From Bacillota bacterium (GTDB taxonomy: Bacteria; Bacillota; Clostridia; Oscillospirales; Oscillospiraceae), in contig JAEXWS010000014.1 of NCBI GenBank assembly GCA_023406225.1, positions 1 through 29,986 on the forward strand: 29,986 nucleotides of DNA. The letters are read 5' to 3'. The number at the start of each line of letters is the position of its first letter. Positions within the stretch are counted from its first letter, which is position 1. Below, piece by piece: positions 23,260 through 29,986 of the stretch. Both the position numbers and the translations under genes were made by a program. Under the pieces are notes generated by a model. It was not told the DNA's origin. It searched no databases and saw only the letters and a list, made by a program, of their open reading frames with translations.

Positions 23260-23377
23260 TTTGTTGCATGTGTCTATATCATAGCCCATCTGTTCCCGGA
23301 AAGCAAGGCGAAACGGCGTTTACGCATTGTTGCGTCTGCACAATCTTTTATTGCGTACGCGTCGACCTTTGTTGCGT
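23260..23377 (-). promoter_or_regulatory. pckA promoter with four TTTRTTGCRT repeats
   Basis: Minus strand promoter TTGCTT (23306-23301), 17 bases, TATGAT (23283-23278). On the plus strand the decamer TTTGTTGCAT lies at 23260-23269, over the expected transcription start. ATTGTTGCGT (23326-23335), TTTATTGCGT (23347-23356) and TTTGTTGCGT (23368-23377) lie upstream of the -35, exactly 21 bases apart, on the same face of the helix. This arrangement suggests cooperative binding of a transcription factor, which I cannot name. Confidence 0.6.
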
Positions 23378-23411
23378 TCGCGCAAAGGGCCGCCGCTTCC
23401 CGATGGGTGCG

Positions 23412-23440
23412 AAAAAAGGACCGCGAAACGCGGTCCTTTT
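23412..23440 (-). terminator. Terminator of the cytidylate-kinase-like gene
   Basis: Perfect 12-bp stem (23414-23425 with 23429-23440), AAA loop; on the minus strand the stem runs into T6. It lies directly after the stop at 23445. Confidence 0.85.
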
Positions 23441-23444
23441 CGTT

Positions 23445-24098
23445 TCAGTCCTGCCGGGTGGGGTCCGCCTCCGTGGGGCTGGGGACGGGATGCTCCTTGT
23501 GCTCCACCATGGCGCGGATCAGCTCCACGGTGCCGCCCAGCCCCAAATAGCTGCTGTCCAGGCAGAAATCGTAGCTATCCACCGCGCCCCATTTCTGAGA
23601 GGAGTAATACTCGTAATAGGAGGCGCGGCGCTTGTCGGTCTTGACGATGAGGGATCTCGCCTTCTCCTTCGTCAGGTTCTGGCGCTTGGCCACCCGCTCC
23701 ACCCGCACGTCCATGGGCGCGTGGATGAAGAGGCTCAGGTGGTTGGGATTGTCCGCCAGGGCGTAATCCGCGCAGCGGCCGATTATGACGCAGGGGCCCT
23801 GCTCGGCGATGTGGCGGATGGTGTCGAAGGTGGCCAGATACACCTGCTGCTCCAGGGAGTCCCCGACCCCGGTGCCGGGAAGGCTGAACATGTAGGAATC
23901 CATGGCGATGGAGTACAGCAGGCTCTTGGGGCGCTCGTCGAAGTTGTCGAAGATCTTTTCGCACAGGCCGCTCTTTTCCGCCGCGGCCCGCAACAGCTCC
24001 TTATCGTAGAACGGGATGCCCAGCTCCTTGGCGACCCGGATGCCGACTTCCTTCCCGCCGCTGCCGAACTGCCGTCCGATGGTGATGATGGTTTTCAT
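23445..24098 (-). CDS. Cytidylate kinase-like family protein
   Basis: 217 residues from the ATG at 24098 (GGAGG upstream). P-loop near the N-terminus (TIGRQFGSGGKEVG) and IPFYDKELL are the hallmark of the cytidylate kinase-like family (AAA_26) common in Clostridia. CVIIGRCADYAL matches the Walker-B-like region, and RVAKRQNLTKEKARSLIVKTDKRRASYYEYYSSQKWG the arginine-rich lid. It is distinct from true Cmk, which has a different NMP-binding insert, and its phosphate acceptor is unknown. The C-terminus is a short acidic/proline tail. It is transcribed alone from a near-consensus promoter. Confidence 0.88.
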   Translation of the reverse strand: MKTIITIGRQFGSGGKEVGIRVAKELGIPFYDKELLRAAAEKSGLCEKIFDNFDERPKSLLYSIAMDSYMFSLPGTGVGDSLEQQVYLATFDTIRHIAEQGPCVIIGRCADYALADNPNHLSLFIHAPMDVRVERVAKRQNLTKEKARSLIVKTDKRRASYYEYYSSQKWGAVDSYDFCLDSSYLGLGGTVELIRAMVEHKEHPVPSPTEADPTRQD

Positions 24099-24125
24099 AG
24101 AGATTCCTCCTCTCTTGTTGCCTTT

Positions 24126-24154
24126 ATTATAATTCATTTCCGGGGAATCGTCAA
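24126..24154 (-). promoter_or_regulatory. Promoter of the cytidylate-kinase-like gene
   Basis: Minus strand TTGACG (24154-24149), 17-base spacer, TATAAT (24131-24126), 27 bases before the ATG. Confidence 0.88.
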
Positions 24155-24163
24155 ACGAAAAGC

Positions 24164-24191
24164 AAAAGGACGGAGCCGCCTCCGTCCTTTT
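24164..24191 (-). terminator. Terminator of the xdh operon side
   Basis: Perfect 12-bp stem (24164-24175 with 24180-24191), four-base loop; on the minus strand it ends TTTTGCTTTTC, 10 bases after the stop of the unknown gene. Confidence 0.82.
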
Positions 24192-24201
24192 CCGGGTGGT
24201 C

Positions 24202-24867
24202 TTACAAAAACTCGAAGCCCTGGGGCGGCGCCTCTTCCCCGTACAAAAGCGGAAGCCCCAGCGCCGCGCACATCTTCTCCATGCGGCCGTCCGCAAAGAC
24301 CTCCTCCCCCTCCCATAGCGCCCGGAGCGAAGCGGCGTCCGCGGCGGGGAACAAGCCGAGGATGAAGTCTGGAAAGTCCGTGCTGAAAAATTCCCTGTCG
24401 AACTCCTCGAACTCCGGAAGATTTGGCTTTGCATGATCCCAGGCCTCGCCGGAAGCGCCGGCATAGGAGACGAAGCAGATATCGCTGTCAAAGAGGGCGA
24501 AAGCCAGCACGGGCGCGCCAAGCTTCCGGGAGAGGCGGCGGGCGCGGCTGCTGTCCGCGATGCCGCCGTCGCAAAGACGCGCTTCAAAATAGGGCAGCCA
24601 GGGAGCGTCCTGCCGGTAGGCCAGGCGGGGGCCCCCGGAGGCGGCCCGGCCGCCGGAGCTGAACATCCGGGAGATCTCGGCCTGGCCGGCGGCGGCGCCC
24701 TCCCGCATTTGGCGCAGCGCGTCCGGCGTCATGAAGGACGAGAGCAGCTTCATGAACTGCTCATCTCCCCTCTCCGCCTCCCTGCGGACCGGCTCCAGCT
24801 TTTGCCGCAGCGTTTCCGGCGCCGCGCCCGTATTGCGGACCCAGTAGAAAGACATCGTCGTTCCCAT
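24202..24867 (-). CDS. Protein of unknown function at the end of the xdh operon
   Basis: 221 residues from the ATG at 24867, with CGGAGG six bases upstream, starting 18 bases after xdhC. No domain is recognised. The first ~75 residues (GTTMSFYWVRNTGAAPETLRQKLEPVRREAER) look helical and charged; RQDAPWLPYFEARLC and VLAFALFDSDICFVSYAG resemble a compact alpha/beta fold; the C-terminus is acidic with Phe/Leu (FSTDFPDFILGLFP). No signal peptide or membrane span. Its position suggests co-transcription with the xanthine dehydrogenase genes, but the fold gives no hint of a maturation role; it could be a passenger gene. Confidence 0.7.
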   Translation of the reverse strand: MGTTMSFYWVRNTGAAPETLRQKLEPVRREAERGDEQFMKLLSSFMTPDALRQMREGAAAGQAEISRMFSSGGRAASGGPRLAYRQDAPWLPYFEARLCDGGIADSSRARRLSRKLGAPVLAFALFDSDICFVSYAGASGEAWDHAKPNLPEFEEFDREFFSTDFPDFILGLFPAADAASLRALWEGEEVFADGRMEKMCAALGLPLLYGEEAPPQGFEFL

Positions 24868-24885
24868 ATTGCGCCTCCGATCCAA

Positions 24886-25395
24886 TTATGCCTGGGGCGC
24901 CTCCCGGCCCAGGCGCTTGTACATGGTCTTTTTCACCGCCCGGAGGATGTTTTCATATCCGGTGCAGCGGCAAAGATGGCCGGAGAGGAGCTTGCGCAGC
25001 TCCGCGTCCGTGTACTCTTTCCCGCTCTCCAGGATCTCCACCGCCGTCAGGATGAAGCCGGGGGAGCAGAAGCCGCACTGGATGGCCGCCTCGTCCACGA
25101 AGGCCTGCTGGATGTCGCTGAGCTCGCCGTTGGGCCCCAGCAGCCCCTCCAGGGTGCGCACGGCCTTGCCCTCCGCCCAGACGGCCAGGTAAATGCAGGA
25201 GTTGAAGGCCTCGCCGTCGATGAGGACGTTGCAGGCTCCGCACTCTCCCACCTCGCAGCCCTTTTTCACCGAGGTCATCCGAAAATCGTTCCGCAGCATG
25301 TCGGTGAGGCTGGCCCGCACGTCCACCGTGCGCTCCACCTCTTTGCCGTTGAGGGTGAAATGAACGGTCTGATACTGCACCACATGTTTTTCCAT
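24886..25395 (-). CDS. xdhC: Xanthine dehydrogenase, [2Fe-2S] subunit
   Basis: 169 residues from the ATG at 25395, which shares one base with the xdhB stop (TGATG); the GTG in front is not needed. Two [2Fe-2S] clusters: the plant-ferredoxin type ligands Cys47, Cys52, Cys55 and Cys67 (KKGCEVGECGACNVLIDG) and the alpha-helical domain Cys107, Cys110, Cys142 and Cys144 (IQCGFCSPGF, GHLCRCTGY). It carries electrons from the Mo site to FAD. Length and motifs match E. coli XdhC. It is third in the order xdhA-xdhB-xdhC, translationally coupled to xdhB. Confidence 0.93.
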   Translation of the reverse strand: MEKHVVQYQTVHFTLNGKEVERTVDVRASLTDMLRNDFRMTSVKKGCEVGECGACNVLIDGEAFNSCIYLAVWAEGKAVRTLEGLLGPNGELSDIQQAFVDEAAIQCGFCSPGFILTAVEILESGKEYTDAELRKLLSGHLCRCTGYENILRAVKKTMYKRLGREAPQA

Positions 25396-26276
25396 CACAG
25401 AGCTCCTCCCGCCAGTCTCACCGCTTCCAGGAAGGCGCGCTTGGCGCTCTCCACCGCGATGTGCATCCGGAAATCCCTGGCGGCCCGCCAGGAGTCCCGG
25501 GGGTTGATATCCTCTTTTACCGCCTGGGCGAAGCGCTCCGCCAGGTCCTCCCCGACGGCCTGCCCGGCGGCCAGCGCCTCCGCGTGGGCCGCCCGCAGGG
25601 GGATGGGCCCCGCCACGCCGAAGGCCGCCCGCGCCCGCTCCACCGTCTTTTTGTCCGCGGAGAGGCGGACGTTCACGGAAGTACCCAGGGTGGCGATGTC
25701 CATGGCGCTGCGCATGGCGTATTTGATGTAGTGGCCGTGGGTGCGTTCATAGCTCTCCCTGGGGATCAAAACGGCGGTCTGCAGCTCGCCCTCCCGCACG
25801 TCCACCTTCCCCGCCCGGAGATAGAACGCCTGGATGGGGGTGCGGCGGACGCCGCCGGGCCCGGTGAGTTCGATGACGGCGTCGTAGGCGAAGAGCGTGG
25901 AGGCGGAGTCGGCGGAGGTGACGCCGTTGCAGGTGTTGCCGCCGATGGTTCCGATGTTTCGGATCTGGGGGCCGCCCACCTGGTCCACCGCCTCCCCCAG
26001 CACGTTCATGTACCGCTGGATGAGCGGGTCCCTCGTGATGTGGGAAAAGCTGGTGAGGCTGCCGATGCGCAGCGTCCCGTCCTCCTCCAGGGAGACGCCC
26101 CGCAGCTCGTCCAGGCCGTAGATGGAGATCAGCTCCGCCCCGGCCCGCTTGCCCTCCCGCATCTGAACCAGCACGTCGGACCCGCCGGCGATGATCTGGG
26201 CATCCGGGTGGGCCTGGCGAAGGGCCACGGCGTCGGCCACCGAAGCGGCCTGGTACAGGGCTTTCATATCATACAT
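25395..26276 (-). CDS. xdhB: Xanthine dehydrogenase, FAD-binding subunit
   Basis: 293 residues; GGAGGGG seven bases before the ATG. FAD-binding motifs are QIIAGGSDVLVQM and the family hallmark GGPQIRNIGTIGGNTCNG followed by TSADSAS. The C-terminal CO-dehydrogenase flavoprotein-like domain includes HYIKYAMRSAMDIATLG and ends WRAARDFRMHIA. Closely follows the E. coli XdhB pattern. It receives electrons from the Fe-S subunit and passes them to NAD+ or another acceptor. The gene begins 15 bases after xdhA. Confidence 0.95.
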   Translation of the reverse strand: MYDMKALYQAASVADAVALRQAHPDAQIIAGGSDVLVQMREGKRAGAELISIYGLDELRGVSLEEDGTLRIGSLTSFSHITRDPLIQRYMNVLGEAVDQVGGPQIRNIGTIGGNTCNGVTSADSASTLFAYDAVIELTGPGGVRRTPIQAFYLRAGKVDVREGELQTAVLIPRESYERTHGHYIKYAMRSAMDIATLGTSVNVRLSADKKTVERARAAFGVAGPIPLRAAHAEALAAGQAVGEDLAERFAQAVKEDINPRDSWRAARDFRMHIAVESAKRAFLEAVRLAGGAL

Positions 26277-26291
26277 AGGTGATCCCCTCCT

Positions 26292-28586
26292 TTAATCCTG
26301 AATGAGTCCCGCCTCCCGGAACTTCCGGTAGAGGACGTGGGGCGTGATGGGGCAGCAGTCCACGGCGACCCCGGTGGCGTTCAGCACGGCGTTGCGGATG
26401 GCGGGCGCGCCGGAGCAGGCCGGGGGCTCGCCCAGGGCCTTGGTGCCGTACGGGGAGGTGGGCTCCGGGTTCTCCACGAAGCGGGCCTCCAGGGTGGGAT
26501 GGTCCATAAAGGTGGAGAGCTTGTAGTCCAGCAGGTTGTTGTTCAGGGGCTTTCCGGTCTTCTCGTCGAATTTCAGCTCCTCGGAGAGGCCGTAGCCGAT
26601 GGCCATGGACATGCCGCCGTGGACCTGGGCCTCCGCCAGGGCGGGGTTGATGAGGGTGCCGCAGTCGTGGACGTTGACCATATTCAAAAGCTTCACCTTG
26701 CACATGGGGATATCCACCTCCACCTCCGCGAAGGAGCAGCCGAAGGAGTAGGCGTTGGATTTGATCTGGGCGGTGGTCTCGGCGGTGATGTGCCGGCTGT
26801 CCGTCATGGAGTACAGCGCCTCGGTGGCCAGGTCCCCCAGGGACTTCAGCACCCGGCCGTCGCTCTTGCGGACGATCATCCCGTCCACAAGGTCCAGGTT
26901 GCTCAGGGGCATCCGGGTCTGGTCGTGGGCCACGTTCAAAATGCGCTCCCGCAGGGCCGCGGCGGTCTGCATGATGGAAAAGCCGCCGATGTAGGTCTGG
27001 CGGGAGGCGTAGGCCCCGGTGCCGAAGGGGGTGACGTCGGTATCCTGGGTGGAGACCACGTGCACGTCCGAAAGCGGCACGCCCACCGCGTCCGCCACCA
27101 TCTGGGAATAGGCGGTGTCGCACCCCTGGCCGATCTCCGTCTCGCCGGTCTGGAACTGGAGGGAGCCGTCCTGGTTCAAAACCATCCGGCAGGAGGAGGA
27201 CTCCAGCGAGATGGGCCATACGGCGGTGTTGTACCAAAAGACCGCAAGGCCCACGCCCCGCCGGACAGGCCCGGTCTGACGCCGGTATTCCTCGTATTTG
27301 CGGCGGTAGTCGATGACGGCCATGCCCTTGTCCATGCACTGGTTGAAGGTGTCGCTGTACAGTTCGTTCCTGGAAAAGCCGTCGGTATAGCCCACGGGCA
27401 TCAGGTTCTTCCGCCGGAACTCCAGGGGCGGCATGCCGATGGCCGCGCAGATATCGTCGATGTGGCTCTCCCCGGCGAACATGGCCTGGGGGATGCCGTA
27501 GCCCCGCATGGCTCCCGCCGCGGGGCGGTTCGTGTAGACGGACCAGCAGTCGCACTCCAGATTATCGCAGGGGTAGAGCTGGGGGAAGGCGCCCATGCCC
27601 TTGGCCACCACGCCGTGGCCGTGGGAGGCGTAGGCCCCCTGGTTGGAAAACGCCTCGAACTTCCGGGCCGCCAGCGTGCCGTCGGGCCGGACGTAGGAGA
27701 TGATGTGGGTGCGGATGGCGTGGCGGACGCGGTTGGAAACGAAGGTCTCCTCCCGGGAGCACTCCAGCTTCACCAGCCTGCCCCCCACCATGGAGGAGCA
27801 CCAGGCGCACAGCGGCTCGTACAGCGCGTCCTGCTTGTTGCCGAAGCCCCCGCCGATGTACGGCTTGATGATGCGGACCTTGCCCCAGGGCAGGCCCAAG
27901 GCCTGCCCCACCACCCGGCGGACGATGTGGGGGATCTGGGTGGAGGAGACCACCACCATGCGTCCCGCCTCCTCATAGGCGAAGCACCCGTGGTTTTCGA
28001 TGTGGCAGTGCTGGACGGTGGGCGTGTCGTACCAGCCCTCCACCCGGATGAGGCCCGGCTCCTGCCGGGCGCGTTCATAGTCGCCCCGGCGGATGTCCGT
28101 GTGGGCCAGGATGTTGTTCGGATACCGCTCGTGGAGCTGGGGCGCGCCCGGTTCCATGGCCTTCTGGGGGTCCAGGACGAAGGGCTGCTCGTCATACTCC
28201 ACCCGGAGCAGACGGACGGCCTGCGCGGCCGCCACCTCGTTCTCCGCGACGACCACCGCCACCTCGTCGCCGTAATAGCGCACATGGCGGTTCAGCAGCA
28301 GGCGGTCCGCCACGTCCTGGTGGCTGGGGTCCGTGGACCAGGGGTGGCCCGCCGTGGGAAAGGGGATGTCCGGCACGTCGAAGCAGGTCAGCACCCGCAC
28401 CACGCCGGGAACGGCCTCGGCGGCGGCGGTATCGACGGACCTGACGGTGCCGTGGGCAATAGTTGAATGGCAGATTTTGGCGATGAGGGCGCTGCGGTCG
28501 CACAGGTCGTCCATGTATTTGGCACGTCCGGTGGCCTTTTCATAGGCGTCCACCCGGATGGCGCTGGTCCCGACGCTTTTGCTCAT
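26292..28586 (-). CDS. xdhA: Xanthine dehydrogenase, molybdenum-binding subunit
   Basis: 764 residues; AGGAGG eight bases before the ATG. Residues ~1-120 are the aldehyde-oxidase/xanthine-dehydrogenase a/b hammerhead (VDAYEKATGRAKYMDD); the rest is the Mo-pterin-binding part. Landmarks: QHCHIENHG, STQIPHIVRRVVGQALGLP, IGGGFGNKQD, RPAAGAMRGYGIPQ (with the Arg used in purine binding), TEIGQGCDTAYSQ, STQDTDVTPFGTGAYASRQ and the catalytic Glu720 in KALGEPP. It matches E. coli XdhA throughout, supporting hypoxanthine/xanthine hydroxylation. It heads a four-gene minus-strand operon and is divergent from the cofactor gene mocA. Confidence 0.95.
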   Translation of the reverse strand: MSKSVGTSAIRVDAYEKATGRAKYMDDLCDRSALIAKICHSTIAHGTVRSVDTAAAEAVPGVVRVLTCFDVPDIPFPTAGHPWSTDPSHQDVADRLLLNRHVRYYGDEVAVVVAENEVAAAQAVRLLRVEYDEQPFVLDPQKAMEPGAPQLHERYPNNILAHTDIRRGDYERARQEPGLIRVEGWYDTPTVQHCHIENHGCFAYEEAGRMVVVSSTQIPHIVRRVVGQALGLPWGKVRIIKPYIGGGFGNKQDALYEPLCAWCSSMVGGRLVKLECSREETFVSNRVRHAIRTHIISYVRPDGTLAARKFEAFSNQGAYASHGHGVVAKGMGAFPQLYPCDNLECDCWSVYTNRPAAGAMRGYGIPQAMFAGESHIDDICAAIGMPPLEFRRKNLMPVGYTDGFSRNELYSDTFNQCMDKGMAVIDYRRKYEEYRRQTGPVRRGVGLAVFWYNTAVWPISLESSSCRMVLNQDGSLQFQTGETEIGQGCDTAYSQMVADAVGVPLSDVHVVSTQDTDVTPFGTGAYASRQTYIGGFSIMQTAAALRERILNVAHDQTRMPLSNLDLVDGMIVRKSDGRVLKSLGDLATEALYSMTDSRHITAETTAQIKSNAYSFGCSFAEVEVDIPMCKVKLLNMVNVHDCGTLINPALAEAQVHGGMSMAIGYGLSEELKFDEKTGKPLNNNLLDYKLSTFMDHPTLEARFVENPEPTSPYGTKALGEPPACSGAPAIRNAVLNATGVAVDCCPITPHVLYRKFREAGLIQD

Positions 28587-28612
28587 AACTAGGTCCTCCT
28601 TGCAAGATGAAG

Positions 28613-28661
28613 TTTCGCCCCGGATTGACTTGCGGGGGCGAAAGCGGATATACTAAGTCAA
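28613..28661 (+). promoter_or_regulatory. xdhA-mocA divergent control region
   Basis: The plus promoter for mocA is TTGACT (28625-28630), 18-base spacer, TATACT (28649-28654). A perfect inverted repeat TTTCGCCCC / GGGGCGAAA (28613-28621, 28635-28643) overlaps it, and a second one, TTGACTT / AAGTCAA (28625-28631, 28655-28661), brackets it. No convincing minus promoter for xdhA is visible in the 98-base gap. Binding of one regulator could control both genes. Confidence 0.5.
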
Positions 28662-28684
28662 ACGACGGACGGGGGATGCGGAAA

Positions 28685-29308
28685 ATGGAACGAAAAAAGC
28701 TTGGGTGCGTGGTGATGGCGGCCGGAAACGCCCGGCGGTTCGGCGGAAACAAGCTGGCGGCTCAACTCCGGGGCCGGAGCTTGATCCTGCGGGCGCTGGA
28801 GGCCGTCCCGGCGGAGAAATTCGACGCCGTGACGGTGGTGACCCAGTACCCGGAGATCATGGCGCTGGCGAAGGAGTTCCGCTTCGCGGCGCTGCACAAC
28901 GCCCACCCGGAATACGGCGTCAGCCACACCATCGAACTGGGGCTGACGGCCCTGCGGGACTGCGACGGGGCCATGTTCCTGGTCTCCGACCAGCCGCTTT
29001 TGCAGCGGGAGACGGTGGCGGCGCTGGCAGAGCTCTGGCAAAAGCGGCCGGATGGGATCGCGGCCCTGGGCTGCGGCGGCGTGCGGGGCAACCCCTGCGT
29101 GTTCCCGGCGCGCCTCTTTCCGGAGCTGCTGGCCCTGACGGAGGATACCGGCGGCAACGCCGTCATCCGGCGGCACGAGGATATGCTGACGCTGCTGGAG
29201 ACGGACGGGGCGGAGCTTTACGACGTGGACACGGCGGAGGCGATGGAGCGGCTGCGCGCGGAGGGCCGTCCAAGCACCCGGCGGCGCCCCGGGGGCGGCG
29301 GGACGTGA
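28685..29308 (+). CDS. mocA: Molybdenum cofactor cytidylyltransferase-like nucleotidyltransferase
   Basis: 207 residues from the ATG at 28685 (GGGGG nine bases upstream; an ATG at 28676 abuts the site). MobA-like NTP transferase fold: nucleotide-binding VVMAAGNARRFGGNKL, metal-binding VSDQPLLQRETV, conserved RGNPCVFPARLF and GGNAVIRRH. MocA attaches CMP to molybdopterin to make the dinucleotide cofactor of the xanthine dehydrogenase family. Its place divergent from xdhA supports that role rather than the MobA (GTP) or IspD-like alternatives. The C-terminal ~15 residues (PSTRRRPGGGGT) are low-complexity. Confidence 0.82.
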   Translation: MERKKLGCVVMAAGNARRFGGNKLAAQLRGRSLILRALEAVPAEKFDAVTVVTQYPEIMALAKEFRFAALHNAHPEYGVSHTIELGLTALRDCDGAMFLVSDQPLLQRETVAALAELWQKRPDGIAALGCGGVRGNPCVFPARLFPELLALTEDTGGNAVIRRHEDMLTLLETDGAELYDVDTAEAMERLRAEGRPSTRRRPGGGGT

Positions 29309-29312
29309 AAGG

Positions 29313-29360
29313 AGCGGGGCCGGGAACGGGCCCGCTTTTTTGCGGGCGCGGCGCGCCCGC
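29313..29360 (+). terminator. Terminator of mocA and adjoining GC hairpin
   Basis: An imperfect GC stem (29313-29336, one internal mismatch) runs into T6 (29336-29341). A second hairpin, GCGGGCGC-N3-GCGCCCGC (29342-29360), follows at once. Confidence 0.65.
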
Positions 29361-29380
29361 CGTCATCGAAAAAGCGGCGA

Positions 29381-29414
29381 CAGGTAGAGGGCAATTACAG
29401 GTAGAGGGCAATTA
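29381..29414. repeat. Perfect 17-bp tandem duplication at the 3' end of a small gene
   Basis: CAGGTAGAGGGCAATTA occurs twice head to tail (29381-29397 and 29398-29414). It covers the last codons and stop of the minus-strand membrane gene. Because 17 is not a multiple of three, it shifts the frame: removing one copy would let the gene run on for five more residues (SPLFR) before a stop. Confidence 0.85.
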
Positions 29415-29676
29415 TAGGCAGCCCCGCCAGCAGGGCGGCGGCGTTCAGCGCCGCCAAGGCCCACGGCGGCCTGGAAAACACATGGCGGCGGCGCCACGCC
29501 CAGACCAGCCACACCGGGGCGGCCGCGGCGCCCGCCCCCGCCAGGAGCAGCGCCAGCGGGCTGAGCAACATCCATGGATCCGGATTCCCGGACAAGTCCA
29601 CAAGCAGCAAGATCCCCCAGCCCGCCGGCGTGAAGCAGGCGGTGATCTTCCCCCATTTCCGGAGCTTCGCGTCCAT
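29395..29676 (-). CDS. Small membrane protein, 93 aa
   Basis: 93 residues; GGGAGGG lies five bases before the ATG. Three hydrophobic segments: TPAGWGILLLVDLSG, MLLSPLALLLAGAGAAAAPVWLVWAW, and ALAALNAAALLAGLPIIALYL at the very end, with RRRHVFSRP as a basic loop. Function unknown. A 17-bp tandem duplication at the 3' end has replaced what was probably a slightly longer C-terminus. It lies downstream of a molybdenum hydroxylase gene in the same direction, separated by a GC hairpin. Confidence 0.65.
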   Translation of the reverse strand: MDAKLRKWGKITACFTPAGWGILLLVDLSGNPDPWMLLSPLALLLAGAGAAAAPVWLVWAWRRRHVFSRPPWALAALNAAALLAGLPIIALYL

Positions 29677-29695
29677 ATGGTCCCTCCCAACCGTC

Positions 29696-29714
29696 CCCCG
29701 CCCCGTGGGCGGGG
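29696..29714. other. GC hairpin between the Mo hydroxylase and the small membrane gene
   Basis: CCCCGCCC-N3-GGGCGGGG, perfect 8-bp arms; a T5 run lies downstream on the plus strand only. Possible weak terminator or processing stem. Confidence 0.4.
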
Positions 29715-29772
29715 CCGGTCCCGGTTTTTGTCTGTCAAGGCCCCGGATATCAGAAGTCCCGGCGCATCTCCG

Positions 29773-29986
29773 TCACTTCCGGCTGTAGGGCGTGCCCTCC
29801 AGGGGCAGGCTGGACCGGGGCTTTCCGTCGTAGCGGTAATAGGCGTCCGCAATGGCGGGCGCGGTGGGGATGGAGGTGATCTCCCCGATGCCGATGGCGC
29901 CGCAGGCCACGTCCAGGCCCGGCTTTTCCACGATGATGGGGGTGATGGGCGGCACCTGGTTGGCCCGGAACAGGCCCAGGGTGCCG
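29773..29986 (-). CDS. Molybdenum hydroxylase (xanthine dehydrogenase/aldehyde oxidase family) large subunit, C-terminal end
   Basis: Only the last ~71 residues are in the window; the frame is open to the edge. GAIGIGEITSIPTAPAIADAYYRYDG is the C-terminal catalytic region of xanthine dehydrogenase/aldehyde oxidase large subunits, with the catalytic Glu in GIGE. The tail, ending LPLEGTPYSRK, differs clearly from the xdhA encoded at 26292 and is closer to the selenium-dependent or XdhD-like branch as I recall it. This would be a second enzyme of the same cofactor family, sharing mocA. The true substrate cannot be told from this end. Confidence 0.75.
   Translation of the reverse strand, partial: GTLGLFRANQVPPITPIIVEKPGLDVACGAIGIGEITSIPTAPAIADAYYRYDGKPRSSLPLEGTPYSRK

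Noticed and set aside
29363..29656. Alternative frame over the small membrane gene
   Set aside because: It lacks a ribosome site and its codon pattern is a shadow; its hydrophobic C-terminus (VIALYLSPLFR) is explained by the 17-bp duplication shifting the true frame.
1..29986. tRNA, rRNA, CRISPR array or prophage genes
   Set aside because: No cloverleaf-like sequence, regularly spaced repeat-spacer pattern, integrase or phage structural gene was found on either strand.

Overview
The window looks like chromosomal DNA from a GC-rich gut Clostridium-class Firmicute, most likely in or near the Oscillospiraceae (Flavonifractor, Lawsonibacter or Oscillibacter type). The reasons are about 60-65% GC coding, strong AGGAGG ribosome sites, sigma-A promoters of the TTGACA/TATAAT type, a YkvI-type transporter, a flavin reductase-rubredoxin, an ATP-type PEP carboxykinase and a two-subunit Fe-S L-serine dehydratase. 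Taxonomy is inferred from gene content; no rRNA or tRNA gene is visible.

Layout. 1-1250 (+): end of an inositol-dehydrogenase-like gene and a hydroxypyruvate-isomerase-like TIM barrel. 1496-4952 (+): aconitase-family hydratase and NADP isocitrate dehydrogenase. 5007-6760 (-): membrane-anchored XRE regulator, a small protein and a flavin reductase-rubredoxin. 7000-8724 (+) and 8789-10147 (-): adenine deaminase and 8-oxoguanine deaminase, convergent on a shared terminator. 10287-11832 (+): serine dehydratase beta and alpha subunits. 11896-14301: a protein remnant, a membrane protein and a PLP decarboxylase. 14461-17159 (-): an XRE regulator with its membrane partner, a FUSC-HAD-like fusion and a phosphoribosyltransferase. 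17265-18488: an AT-richer alpha/beta hydrolase gene enclosed by inverted repeats. 18710-20059 (+): glutamate dehydrogenase. 20093-23214 (-): YkvI transporter, a multi-hairpin intergenic element and PEP carboxykinase. 23445-28586 (-): a cytidylate-kinase-like protein, an unknown protein and xdhCBA. 28685-29308 (+): molybdenum cofactor cytidylyltransferase. 29395-29986 (-): a small membrane protein and the C-terminus of a second molybdenum hydroxylase.

How it fits together. Two themes dominate. One is purine breakdown and salvage: adenine deaminase, 8-oxoguanine deaminase, XdhABC, the Mo-cofactor enzyme that matures such hydroxylases, a purine-type phosphoribosyltransferase and a second Mo hydroxylase. 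The other is amino-acid and C4/C6-acid metabolism: aconitase plus isocitrate dehydrogenase making 2-oxoglutarate, glutamate dehydrogenase, serine dehydratase and PEP carboxykinase. Most transcription units are short and cleanly bounded by sigma-A-like promoters and perfect hairpin terminators. The less ordinary items are the inverted-repeat-bounded hydrolase cassette, a membrane FUSC protein fused to a HAD-like domain lacking the nucleophile, a phased repeat array upstream of pckA, and a cluster of five hairpins downstream of pckA.
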